From contig CAJUOI010000043.1 of NCBI GenBank assembly GCA_910588615.1, positions 1 to 10,860 on the forward strand: DNA of 10,860 nucleotides. The letters are read 5' to 3'. The DNA is from an uncultured Christensenellaceae bacterium (GTDB lineage Bacteria > Bacillota > Clostridia > Christensenellales > Borkfalkiaceae). Made by a program: the position numbers and the translations under genes. Below the pieces are notes generated by a model. It made no database searches, was not told the origin of the DNA, and was given only the letters and a program-made list of their open reading frames with translations. This document shows, piece after piece, positions 1 to 7,045 of the stretch; position 1 is the stretch's first letter; each line of letters begins with the position of its first letter.

Positions 1-150
1 AAAGTATAACTCTTAATAATTTAGTTTTTTAATTCCCTATGGGAAGTGCGCTTTGATCCGCTCGTTTTTTTGTTTTGCGCGGAGCAAAAAAAGCTTCTTC
101 GGAAGGGAAGCTATGGAATAAAAGGAATAATTTTTATTTTTCGGAAATCA

Positions 151-179
151 TTGCTTTTTTTTTGCAGGTATGCTATACT
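151..179 (+). promoter_or_regulatory. Sigma-A type promoter of the pyrH cluster
   Basis: The -35 is TTGCTT (151-156), the spacer is exactly 17 bp, and the -10 is TATACT (174-179). TG at 171-172 gives an extended -10. Transcription would start near 186, leaving about 25 nt before the pyrH start codon. Bases 1-150 are A/T-rich and show no gene; tsf, which often precedes pyrH, is not visible. A small hairpin near 90-112 has a T run on its - strand side only. Confidence 0.75.
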
Positions 180-210
180 AAATAAAATCGGATATTACGG
201 GGGTTTCAAA

Positions 211-918
211 ATGGTACCCAAGTACAAACGCATTCTGTTAAAACTGTCGGGCGAGGCGCTCGCGGGCGAACAGCGGTTCGGCTTGAACGAAGCGGTCATT
301 TCCGAAGTCGTCGACCAACTCGTAAAAGTGCACGATATGGGCGTGGAGATCGCGCTCGTCATCGGCGGCGGAAATTTCTGGCGCGGGCGGCAGGGCACGA
401 AAATGGACAGGGCGACCGCCGACCATATGGGAATGCTCGCCACGGTCATGAACTCCCTTGCCATGATGGACGCAATCGAGCAGAAGGGCATCCCCACGCG
501 CGTGCAGACTGCGCTCAATATGATTTCCGTTGCCGAGCCATACGTTCTGAGAAAAGCCCTGCATCACTTCGAAAAGGGCAGGATCGTAATTATGGCTTGC
601 GGCACGGGCAATCCCTATTGCTCCACCGACACGGCGGCGGCGCAGCGGGCGTGTGAGATCTGCGCGGATGTTCTGTTGATGGCAAAGAACGTAGACGGCA
701 TTTACGACAGCGATCCTGCCAAGAATCCCAACGCGAAAAAGTACGACAAACTGTCGTTTAGCGACGTTGTAAACAAGGGTTTGAAAGCGATGGACGCAAC
801 CGCCGCAACCATGTGCATGGAAAACGATATTCCCGTGCTTGCGTTTGCGCTTGGCGAAAAGGACAGCATTCTCCGCGCAGTGATGGGCGAGGAAATCGGT
901 ACGGTGATTTCGAACTGA
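211..918 (+). CDS. pyrH: UMP kinase (uridylate kinase)
   Basis: Phosphorylates UMP to UDP with ATP, a cytoplasmic step of pyrimidine nucleotide synthesis; bacterial PyrH belongs to the amino acid kinase fold and is unrelated to eukaryotic UMP/CMP kinase. The 235-residue product has the usual family length. Visible motifs are KLSGEAL (residues 11-17), the glycine-rich GGGNFWRG (52-59), DRATADHMGMLATVMN (66-81) and GTGNPYCSTDT (131-141). The reading frame stays open upstream to 46, but the ATG at 211 is preferred: it lines up with the family N-terminus, follows GGGGG at 199-203 and lies just after the promoter at 151-179. A 54-nt gap separates it from frr, and the pyrH-frr pair is a very common bacterial arrangement. 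No anomaly was seen. Identification is confident. Confidence 0.97.
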   Translation: MVPKYKRILLKLSGEALAGEQRFGLNEAVISEVVDQLVKVHDMGVEIALVIGGGNFWRGRQGTKMDRATADHMGMLATVMNSLAMMDAIEQKGIPTRVQTALNMISVAEPYVLRKALHHFEKGRIVIMACGTGNPYCSTDTAAAQRACEICADVLLMAKNVDGIYDSDPAKNPNAKKYDKLSFSDVVNKGLKAMDATAATMCMENDIPVLAFALGEKDSILRAVMGEEIGTVISN

Positions 919-972
919 TTTCATTCGCAACGGCGGAAATAAAATACAAAAACATAAATAAGGAGTCATAAA

Positions 973-1545
973 ATGATTGAAAACGAAAAGGCGGAAGAAA
1001 TATTCCTCATACTCGACGATAAACTTGAAAAGACGGTAAACGTGTTAAAGGAAGAGTTCGCCTCCATTCGCGCGGGGCGCGCCAATCCGCATATTCTCGA
1101 TAAATTACAGGTGGAGGCTTACGGCGGAATGAGCCCGTTAAACCAATTGGGCAACGTTTCGGCAGCGGATGCGAGATGCCTCGTTGTCAGCCCTTGGGAC
1201 AAATCGTTGTTAAAGAGCATCGAAAAAGCGATCCTTGCCTCCAATCTCGGCATTACGCCCACGAACGACGGAAACGTCATCCGTCTCGTATTCCCCGAGC
1301 TCACCGAAGAGCGCAGAAAGGAGCTGGTAAAGCAGGTCAAGCGCATGGGCGAGGATGCGAAGATTGCGGTGCGCAATAACCGCAGAGAGGCGATGGAGGG
1401 CATTAAGAAGCTGAAAAACGGAAAGGAAATTTCCGAGGACGAAGCCAAGAATCTCGAGCAGGACGTCGAGGAAAGCGTCGTCAAAAGCGTAGACGCGGTG
1501 GACAAGACGGTGGCAGCGAAGGAAAAGGAGCTTCTCACCGTTTGA
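973..1545 (+). CDS. frr: Ribosome recycling factor
   Basis: Acts with EF-G to split the post-termination ribosome and release mRNA and tRNA. The 190-residue product is close to the usual length of about 185. Recognisable features are the N-terminal helix with LKEEFASIRAGRANP, the central beta domain with the SAADARCLVVSPWD region, and the long charged C-terminal helices (RKELVKQVKRMGEDAKIAVRNNRREA) that form the three-helix bundle of the family. AGGAG at 961-965 sits 7 nt before the ATG. Its stop codon shares one base with the uppS ATG (TGATG), which implies translational coupling. Confidence 0.97.
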   Translation: MIENEKAEEIFLILDDKLEKTVNVLKEEFASIRAGRANPHILDKLQVEAYGGMSPLNQLGNVSAADARCLVVSPWDKSLLKSIEKAILASNLGITPTNDGNVIRLVFPELTEERRKELVKQVKRMGEDAKIAVRNNRREAMEGIKKLKNGKEISEDEAKNLEQDVEESVVKSVDAVDKTVAAKEKELLTV

Positions 1546-2237
1546 TGGACGGTACGCAGATCCCCCGCCATGTAGCCGTTATCATGGACGGCAACGGGCG
1601 GTGGGCTAAAAAGCGGCTGCTTCCACGCGGCGCGGGGCACAGAGCGGGTATGGAGCGCATGATTGCGCTGTCCGAACACGCCTTTGACAGGGGCGTGCAA
1701 TATTGCACGCTGTTCGCGCTTTCCACGGAAAATTTGCTCCGCCCGAAGGAAGAGCTCGACGGATTATTTTCCCTCTTCCGCAGTTACTTTCAAAAGAACG
1801 TTCTGCGGCTGAAAGAGAAGAAAATCACCCTTCGCGTCATCGGCGATTTATCGCTGTTGCCGTCCGATATCGAGACGCTTGTGAAATGCGGCGAGGCGGA
1901 GACGGCGGGCGGCGGACGCGGCACGCTGACGCTTGCCATCGGCTACGGCGGCAGGCAGGATATTCTTGCCGCAGTCAACCGCGCGGTAAGGGAGGGAAAA
2001 GAGGTTACGGCGGAAAGCTTTGCGCATCTTCTGTACACGGACGGGATCCCCGATCCCGATTTGCTCATCCGCACGGGTAAGGAGCTGCGTCTTTCCAACT
2101 TTTTACTGTGGCAGTGCGCGTATACCGAGCTGTACTTTACGGAAAAATACTTTCCCGATTTTTCCGACAAGGAGTTCGATAAGGCGCTTGAAGCGTATGC
2201 TTCGCGGGAAAGACGGTACGGGAAGGTAGGGAAATAA
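1545..2237 (+). CDS. uppS: Isoprenyl transferase (undecaprenyl diphosphate synthase)
   Basis: Cis-prenyltransferase that condenses isopentenyl diphosphate units onto farnesyl diphosphate to make the undecaprenyl carrier lipid for cell-wall synthesis. The N-terminus has HVAVIMDGNGRWAKK, which carries the catalytic Asp, then GHRAGMERM. Near the C-terminus are DPDLLIRTG and LRLSNFLLWQ followed by AYTELYF, the family substrate-binding block. The product is 230 aa, slightly short for the family (about 240-260). The ATG at 1545 is chosen; a TTG one codon upstream (1542) is closer to AAGGAG at 1525-1530 and is possible. Five bases separate it from cdsA. The dxr gene downstream feeds the same isoprenoid pathway. 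Confidence 0.95.
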   Translation: MDGTQIPRHVAVIMDGNGRWAKKRLLPRGAGHRAGMERMIALSEHAFDRGVQYCTLFALSTENLLRPKEELDGLFSLFRSYFQKNVLRLKEKKITLRVIGDLSLLPSDIETLVKCGEAETAGGGRGTLTLAIGYGGRQDILAAVNRAVREGKEVTAESFAHLLYTDGIPDPDLLIRTGKELRLSNFLLWQCAYTELYFTEKYFPDFSDKEFDKALEAYASRERRYGKVGK

Positions 2238-2242
2238 GAAAT

Positions 2243-3229
2243 ATGGCAGAAATAGACGAGAGGAAAGGCGAAGCCCCCAAGCGCAAGCCGAGTAATTTTT
2301 GGATAAGACTGATGACGGGCACGGTTTATATGCTGTTACTCGTCGGTTTTTTCTTGTTAAAAATTTTCGTCAATACGTTTTTATTCGATTTTATCGTGTT
2401 GGCGTTTGCGGTGCTCGGTACTTTCGAAATGCTGCGGGCGTTTAAGGATAAACTGCATATTTCGCAGATAGCGCTCGTTATGACGTTTTCCGTTCTCACG
2501 CTAATTACCTTTTCGGTAAGCGATTTCGTGTATATCGAATTGTTGGATTCGCGCGTGCAGGGGACGAGCAATTATACTCCGCTCATTACCTTCGTTACCT
2601 TTATTACGGGGCTGTCCGTACTTTTGGGGCTGCTGGTGTTCGCGCACGAGCAGGTGTCGCTCGAATCCACGGGTTACGCATTGCTGTCCTACATTTATCC
2701 TACGGTGTTCCTGCTGGTTCTTGCGGGCTGCAACCACCTCGAAAAATATTCGGAAGTCGCGGTGCTCTTTATTTTTGCGATCTGTCCGTTCTCCGATTCT
2801 CTCGCGCTCGTGTTCGGCAAGGCGTTCGGAAAGAAGCTGCCCGCCAAAATGGCGCCGCACGTTTCCCCGAACAAGACGCTGATCGGCGGGTTCGGCGGGC
2901 TCTTGGGCGGCGCGCTCGGCGCGGTGCTCGTGTATTTCGTGTATTACGGGTTTGCAAAACCCGCGGCGGGGTTGGACGGGGCTACCTTCTCCAACATTAT
3001 CTTTGATTGGACGGACATGATCTTCTTCGTCGGCATCGGCGTGATCGCCGCGGCGTTTTCGCAGTTCGGCGACCTTGTCGAAAGCGCGATCAAACGTAAG
3101 CTCGGGCTCAAAGATATGGGCAAGCTCTTGCCGGGACACGGCGGAATTCTCGACAGGATCGACAGCTCGCTGTATGCAGGGCTGATCATCTGCCTGATTT
3201 TTACCGTTCGTATCATGATAACCGTTTAA
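2243..3229 (+). CDS. cdsA: Phosphatidate cytidylyltransferase (CDP-diacylglycerol synthase)
   Basis: Membrane enzyme that makes CDP-diacylglycerol from phosphatidate and CTP, the branch point of phospholipid synthesis. The 328-residue product has a short charged N-terminus (about 20 residues, with DERKGEAPKRK) and then many hydrophobic segments, roughly eight. Residues 281-307 fit the CDS-family signature closely: S-x-x-K-R, then K-D, then PGHGG and LDRID. An upstream block, DSLALVFGKAFGKK followed by SPNKTLIGGFGG, matches the conserved middle region; DSLA replaces the more usual DxGAY/F. It starts five bases after uppS, with only a weak ribosome binding site. Confidence 0.95.
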   Translation: MAEIDERKGEAPKRKPSNFWIRLMTGTVYMLLLVGFFLLKIFVNTFLFDFIVLAFAVLGTFEMLRAFKDKLHISQIALVMTFSVLTLITFSVSDFVYIELLDSRVQGTSNYTPLITFVTFITGLSVLLGLLVFAHEQVSLESTGYALLSYIYPTVFLLVLAGCNHLEKYSEVAVLFIFAICPFSDSLALVFGKAFGKKLPAKMAPHVSPNKTLIGGFGGLLGGALGAVLVYFVYYGFAKPAAGLDGATFSNIIFDWTDMIFFVGIGVIAAAFSQFGDLVESAIKRKLGLKDMGKLLPGHGGILDRIDSSLYAGLIICLIFTVRIMITV

Positions 3230-3254
3230 ACGGCATAAACTAAGTAAGTACTTT

Positions 3255-3279
3255 CGTCCGCTGACCGGCGGACGTTTTT
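3255..3279 (+). terminator. Short intrinsic terminator between cdsA and dxr
   Basis: A 7-bp stem, CGTCCGC (3255-3261) with GCGGACG (3268-3274) and a 6-nt loop, is followed at once by TTTTT (3275-3279). It ends only 10 bases before the dxr ATG. It may lower read-through into dxr and rseP rather than end the operon, since I saw no strong promoter for dxr. Confidence 0.6.
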
Positions 3280-3289
3280 ATCGGAAACC

Positions 3290-4378
3290 ATGAAAAGAAT
3301 CGCTTGTATCGGCTGCACGGGAAATATCGGAAAACAAACGGCGCAAATCGTAAGGGAGCACCCCGAACGGTTTGCTTTTTCCGCGCTCGCCTGTGAAAAG
3401 AACGCGGCGTTGCTCGAAGCCATGCAGAACGAATTTCATCCCGAAGTTTGTTATCTCGAGAGCGTGGGGAGCGAAGCGGAGCGCAGCCGCCTCTTCGACG
3501 GGTGCGATATCGCCCTGATTGCGGCGAGCGGATTTGCGGGGTTAAAGTATACCTTGCAGGCGATTCGGGCGGGTAAGACGGTGGCGCTTGCCAATAAGGA
3601 ATCGCTGGTGTGCGGCGGCGAAATCGTAACCGCAGAAGCAAAGAAGCACGGTGTGGAAATCGTGCCCGTAGACAGCGAGCATTCCGCAATCTTTCAGTCA
3701 CTCTCTTTTCGACGAGGCACTTGCTTTTCCGAATTGGTGCTCACCGCAAGCGGCGGACCCTTTTTCGGTAAGAGCAGGGAAGAACTCAACCGCGTTACGG
3801 CGGCGGACGCCTTGAAGCACCCCACTTGGGATATGGGCGCAAAGGTTACGATAGACAGCGCGACGCTGCTCAACAAGGGCTACGAAGTCATCGAAGCAAA
3901 ATGGCTGTACGGGGCGGATTTTTCGCAGATCAAGGCGGTCGTGCATCCCGAAAGCATCGTGCATTCGCTTGTATACTTCAAGGACGGCGCGGCGTTGGCG
4001 CAGCTTGCCTATCCGGATATGCGCCTGCCCATTCAGCTGGCGTTAACCTATCCGGAGCGCTTGCCCTGCTTGAAGCCGCTCGATTTGGCGGCGGTCGGCG
4101 CGCTGCATTTTTATCCCTTGCCCGAGGAGAACTTTCCTTGCTTTTCCCTTGCGTTGCAGGCGGGGAGAGCGGGCGGGATTCTGCCCGCAGCGTTGAACGG
4201 GGCGGCGGAGGTCGCGGTAAAGGCGTTTTTATTGGGAAGAATAGGCTTTCCGGCGATTGCGCAAATTATCGAAGGCGTGCTGTCGGATACTGTAAACGGG
4301 AAAGCCGACGGTTTCGAGGCGCTTGCCGAAGCGGACGGGCGCGCACGTGCGGCGGCGGAGGGAAAGATACATGTATAA
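3290..4378 (+). CDS. dxr: 1-deoxy-D-xylulose 5-phosphate reductoisomerase
   Basis: Converts DXP to MEP with NADPH, the committed step of the non-mevalonate isoprenoid pathway. The N-terminal Rossmann motif is GCTGNIG (residues 8-14; the usual form is GSTGSIG). ALANKESLV (99-107), PVDSEHSAIFQ (126-136, including metal ligands D128 and E130), LTASGGPF (151-158), HPTWDMG (177-183) and LLNKGYE (193-199, with N195, K196 and E199) complete the active site. The product is 362 aa, shorter than the usual 380-400. The late conserved block reads LNGAAEVAV where LNAANEVAV is typical. The ATG at 3290 lies just after a terminator-like hairpin and has only a weak SD (CGGA). Its 3' end overlaps the rseP start by 8 bp. 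Confidence 0.96.
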   Translation: MKRIACIGCTGNIGKQTAQIVREHPERFAFSALACEKNAALLEAMQNEFHPEVCYLESVGSEAERSRLFDGCDIALIAASGFAGLKYTLQAIRAGKTVALANKESLVCGGEIVTAEAKKHGVEIVPVDSEHSAIFQSLSFRRGTCFSELVLTASGGPFFGKSREELNRVTAADALKHPTWDMGAKVTIDSATLLNKGYEVIEAKWLYGADFSQIKAVVHPESIVHSLVYFKDGAALAQLAYPDMRLPIQLALTYPERLPCLKPLDLAAVGALHFYPLPEENFPCFSLALQAGRAGGILPAALNGAAEVAVKAFLLGRIGFPAIAQIIEGVLSDTVNGKADGFEALAEADGRARAAAEGKIHV

Positions 4379-5726
4379 TTATTTGCTTGCGTCGTCTGCG
4401 TGGCGTACGGTCGGCTCCGTCGTTGTGGCGATTTTGATCTTGCTCGTCATGATTACGATTCACGAATTCGGACATTGGATAGCGGGCACGATATTAAAGT
4501 TCAAAATAGATGAGTTTTCCATCGGGTTCGGTCCCGCGCTGTTCAAGCGCAAGAATAAGAAGAACGACCAGATATTCGCGCTTCGCCTGATCCCTCTGGG
4601 CGGGTATTGCTCCTTCCACGGCGAGGACGGCGTGGAGGAGGAGAAGCCCGACCCGTTTATCGAAGAGGATAAGGCGCAGAAAGGGGCTAAAAACGCCGAA
4701 ACGGAGAATCTAGGACAGGGACCCGAAAAAACAGAGAAGGGGGCGGAGAACGCCGTTCCCGAGCCCAAAATGAAGAAGCGGCGCGTTCCCGAATGGAAAC
4801 AAAAGAAGGACGACGGGTCGTTTACGCGCAAAGCCCCCTGGAAGCGCATTATCGTGCTCGTGGCGGGTGCAGTGATGAACTATCTGCTTGCGCTGCTGTG
4901 TATTATCGTCTGCTTCTTCGCCTACGGGCAGCAGATGACGGCGGTATACGAGGCAGAGGGCGCCACGGAAACGATCGCAGCGGAAAACTGTTTGCAGGAC
5001 AGGGATATTTTTTTAAAGGCGAACGGAAAAAATTTATATCTTCCCGCCGATCTGGCGCGCGCCGTCAACGGAAAGAAGGCGGGCGACAGGGTAAAGCTGT
5101 ACGTTTCGCGTATCGTGCGGCAGGACAAGGAAACCAACGAGGCGGGCGAAGAAGTCGTCGTAAAGAGCTACCGCGAAAAAATGACGGTGGAGATCATACT
5201 GAGGTCGGACGTCAAGGTGAAGAATAGTTCCGATTTAAACTCGGCGTGGAAGGCGCTCGGGATCAAGTACGAGGAATACTTCGACGAAGAGGGGAACGTT
5301 ACCGGCGGAGACTATATGCTTGCTTACGCAACGGCAAAGTTCGGCTTTTTCGAAACGCTGGGCCGCTCGTTCGTGTATTCGTTTAAGATTGCGGGGTCGG
5401 TGTTCCGCGTGCTCGGCGAGCTGTTGACGGGGCGCATCGGTATCCGCTCTTTCGGCGGACCCGTATCCACCATCAAGGTCACTTCACAAGCCGTTTCGGG
5501 CGGATTCCGCTATTTCTTGGAAATCTCGGCGCTTATCGGGGTCAACCTTGCCGTGTTTAATCTGTTGCCAATTCCGGCGCTCGACGGTAGCAAGGTGGTG
5601 TTTACGGTCATCGAATGGATTCGCGGTAAGCCCATCAGTCGCAAGGTGGAAGCGATCATTCATGCCGCAGGATTTATATTCCTGCTCGGATTTGCCATTC
5701 TCGTGGACATCTTGCAGTTCGTATAG
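4371..5726 (+). CDS. rseP: Site-2-type intramembrane zinc metalloprotease (RseP/RasP family)
   Basis: Membrane protease of the S2P family that cuts transmembrane substrates such as anti-sigma factors and leftover signal peptides. The zinc motif HEFGH (residues 31-35) lies in the first membrane segment, and the third ligand motif LDG (404-406, in NLLPIPALDG) near the C-terminus. The segment KAPWKRIIVLVAGAVMN matches the second conserved membrane helix, and a divergent PDZ-like region follows it. Roughly 60-70 highly charged residues (Glu/Lys-rich, from GEDGVEEEKP to KKDDGSF) sit between GGYCSFHGED and that helix, longer than is usual. The ATG at 4371 has GGAGGG at 4357-4362; the frame is open from 4323, but that extension lies inside dxr. 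The product is 451 aa. Confidence 0.93.
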   Translation: MYNYLLASSAWRTVGSVVVAILILLVMITIHEFGHWIAGTILKFKIDEFSIGFGPALFKRKNKKNDQIFALRLIPLGGYCSFHGEDGVEEEKPDPFIEEDKAQKGAKNAETENLGQGPEKTEKGAENAVPEPKMKKRRVPEWKQKKDDGSFTRKAPWKRIIVLVAGAVMNYLLALLCIIVCFFAYGQQMTAVYEAEGATETIAAENCLQDRDIFLKANGKNLYLPADLARAVNGKKAGDRVKLYVSRIVRQDKETNEAGEEVVVKSYREKMTVEIILRSDVKVKNSSDLNSAWKALGIKYEEYFDEEGNVTGGDYMLAYATAKFGFFETLGRSFVYSFKIAGSVFRVLGELLTGRIGIRSFGGPVSTIKVTSQAVSGGFRYFLEISALIGVNLAVFNLLPIPALDGSKVVFTVIEWIRGKPISRKVEAIIHAAGFIFLLGFAILVDILQFV

Positions 5727-5850
5727 TTTTTAATTTTTATATTGCTATTTTACAAAAGTAGCACATGAATTACAGCGTGCGGCATATCAATGAAAGATAT
5801 AAACCAATCAGGATGGAAGCCGTAAATGAAACTGATAAAAACGGTAAGCA

Positions 5851-5888
5851 GCAGAGCCAAAATTGGCTCTGCCGTAATTTTTATTTTC
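5851..5888 (+). terminator. Intrinsic terminator after rseP
   Basis: A perfect 10-bp inverted repeat, GCAGAGCCAA (5851-5860) and TTGGCTCTGC (5863-5872), is followed by a T-rich tail (AATTTTTATTTT, 5877-5888). It lies 125 bases after the rseP stop and would end the housekeeping transcript. ispG, a common next gene in this cluster in Clostridia, does not follow here. Confidence 0.8.
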
Positions 5889-6056
5889 AGAAGTTTTATT
5901 TTTTCATATAAACGAATAATCCGAACGTCTTGCGAATAACGAAGAAGTTCGAATTGTTACAATGTGGTTAAGGTAGCCGGATTCGAAAGCCCGAAAGGGG
6001 ACGAGGACGGCGAAAAACGCCCCTACAAGCCCCGAAAACAATCAAATAAACCCCGC

Positions 6057-6116
6057 AAGGCGCGGACGGAAAGGCAAGCCTATAAAACAAAATTAGGCGG
6101 TTTCCGTCCGCGCCTT
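6057..6116. repeat. 16-bp perfect inverted repeat
   Basis: Arms 6057-6072 and 6101-6116 are perfect reverse complements built on GGCGCGGACGGAAA. The stem extends by about 3 bp outward if one T is bulged. A nested 5-bp stem (GCCTA 6078-6082, TAGGC 6094-6098) closes an A-rich 11-nt loop. No T tract follows, so it does not look like a plain terminator. Confidence 0.75.
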
Positions 6117-6501
6117 TGCGCGTTCCGCCGAAAAACAAAAACGCGTGAGCTTGTCACTCATCGAGCGTGCCGAAAACGACGTCGACGAACCACGCCCGCA
6201 AAGCGGAGTGAAAAGCACGTAAAAGAATCAGTTAGGCGCGGAACACCTCAACGTCGCCGCGCAGGCTGTACATTCTTAAAATTAACGGATAACGATTGAT
6301 TCTAACGCGGGCACGGCGGGAAGGTGCGGCAGGAAGCCACGGGCGGCTTGCGTCGTGCGCCGAGGACGTGGAGAGGCGGAAAGAGACGACGCAAGGGGCG
6401 CGAGAAATCGCGCTTTTTCCTCTTTGAGGGAAACGCGGGGGGCGTTTCGCGCGCCCTGAAAGAGCGGAAAGCGAGCAAAACGCACGCACGGAAAGCGGTT
6501 G

Positions 6502-6561
6502 CGGACGCTCCACAACGTGCCACAAGGCGGCGCACCAAGCCCCGCAGGGTGAGAGCGTCCG
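6502..6561. repeat. 9-bp stem closing a 42-nt loop
   Basis: CGGACGCTC (6502-6510) is the exact reverse complement of GAGCGTCCG (6553-6561). The 60-bp unit ends 5 bases before the next hairpin at 6567-6590, which suggests a multi-helix fold. Confidence 0.55.
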
Positions 6562-6566
6562 AATTG

Positions 6567-6590
6567 CCGCGGGGGATGCTTCCCCCGCGG
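6567..6590. repeat. 10-bp perfect G+C hairpin
   Basis: CCGCGGGGGA (6567-6576) and TCCCCCGCGG (6581-6590) form a perfect stem with loop TGCT. There is no T tract on either side. Confidence 0.75.
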
Positions 6591-6672
6591 GAACGAGGAC
6601 GGGCGCAAGCGATAGCGCGCGAGGTGTTGCGACGGCGCAGGGTGGAGCAGGCAAGGCGGATAACGATAAGAA

Positions 6673-6693
6673 ACCCCGCCGTTAAGGCGGGGT
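6673..6693. repeat. 8-bp hairpin ACCCCGCC/GGCGGGGT
   Basis: Perfect stem 6673-6680 with 6686-6693 and loop GTTAA. On the - strand it is followed by TTTCTTA, so it is a weak terminator candidate in that direction. Confidence 0.6.
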
Positions 6694-6773
6694 CTGTCCT
6701 TCGCCTCCGAAACGGGGAAAGGAAAATCCCCAAAAGCGGGGACGGGCGGACTTCGACTATAAAGGAAGAAGGA

Positions 6774-6836
6774 AATCAAGGGGAAAATCCCCCGCGCCGT
6801 GGCGGTACGCAGGCGCGGGGGATTTTCCCCTTGATT
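6774..6836. repeat. 25-bp perfect inverted repeat
   Basis: Left arm 6774-6798 and right arm 6812-6836 are perfect reverse complements around a 13-nt loop (6799-6811). The arms contain AATCAAGGGGAAAATCCCC and then CGCGCC. The sequence AAAATCCCC, used in this arm, also occurs at 6723-6731 and 6884-6892. On the - strand the hairpin is followed by the T-rich TCCTTCTTCCTTT. Perfect pairing over 25 bp far exceeds what a terminator needs and suggests a recent origin or a function that selects for it. Confidence 0.9.
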
Positions 6837-6885
6837 CCGCATATCGTTTAAAAATGGGGTGAGGGCGTAGCCCTCCCGCATGAAA

Positions 6886-6970
6886 AATCCCCGAAAACGG
6901 GGACGCAGTGAGGCGCAGCGCAACGTGATCGCGCGCGACGTGCGGTAAAACGTCCCCGACGTGGGGGACG
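6886..6970. repeat. Two-hairpin element, copy A
   Basis: The first hairpin is TCCCCG-AAAA-CGGGGA (6888-6903); a 47-nt middle follows with CGCAGCGC, TGATC and CGGTAAAA; the second is CGTCCCC (6951-6957) with GGGGACG (6964-6970). On the - strand the first hairpin is followed by TTTTT (6887-6883) and the second by TTTT, so both read as leftward terminators. Copy B at 8003-8085 has the same order and spacing. Confidence 0.7.
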
Positions 6971-6995
6971 AAAAATTTTTTCCTAAAAAATTTTT
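6971..6995. repeat. A/T inverted repeat
   Basis: AAAAATTTTTT (6971-6981) and AAAAAATTTTT (6985-6995) are perfect reverse complements with a 3-nt spacer. The tract directly abuts copy A. It may act as curved DNA, or supply the T run of a + strand terminator with the hairpin at 6951-6970. Confidence 0.6.
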
Positions 6996-7010
6996 CACTT
7001 TTCAAACCAT

Positions 7011-7038
7011 AAAAAAAGACCTCTACCGATAGTAGAGG
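7011..7038 (-). terminator. Leftward intrinsic terminator, second of a tandem pair
   Basis: Stem CCTCTAC (7020-7026) with GTAGAGG (7032-7038) and a 5-nt loop. On the - strand it is followed by TC and seven T (7017-7011). It lies just beyond the larger terminator at 7047-7114 and would back it up. Confidence 0.7.
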
Positions 7039-7045
7039 AAAAAAA

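Larger units (their letters stand above)
5889..6700. other. Hairpin-rich noncoding block
   Basis: About 800 bases without a believable gene. Long open frames exist on both strands, but their translations are Arg/Pro-rich and cross palindromes, as expected of G+C-rich structured DNA. Several separate stems can be drawn: 6057-6116, 6348-6394, 6398-6413 (GAAA tetraloop on the + strand, then T5), 6431-6447, 6502-6561, 6567-6590 and 6673-6693. A possible + strand start is the extended -10 TGTTACAAT at 5955-5963, which has no good -35. The block could be a large structured RNA, a set of terminators or a mobile-element end. I could not match it to a known RNA family by eye. Confidence 0.5.

Noticed and set aside
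46..210. In-frame N-terminal extension of pyrH
   Set aside because: It crosses the promoter and ribosome binding site, is not like the family, and the ATG at 211 fits known PyrH N-termini.
5765..5911. 48-codon frame after rseP (MNYSVRHINERYKPIRMEAV...)
   Set aside because: The peptide start looks protein-like, but there is no ribosome binding site and the frame runs through the terminator stem at 5851-5872. It could be a remnant of a gene.
5964..6299. 111-codon + strand frame
   Set aside because: Composition is dominated by Arg/Lys, it spans the 16-bp inverted repeat, and there is no convincing ribosome binding site.
6282..6998. 238-codon open frame on the - strand, and other long frames across 6230-7005
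   Set aside because: The translations are Arg/Pro/Ser-rich, run through several palindromes and repeat GENPPR/ARGIFPL peptides on both strands because of the inverted repeat. No ribosome binding site or family match.
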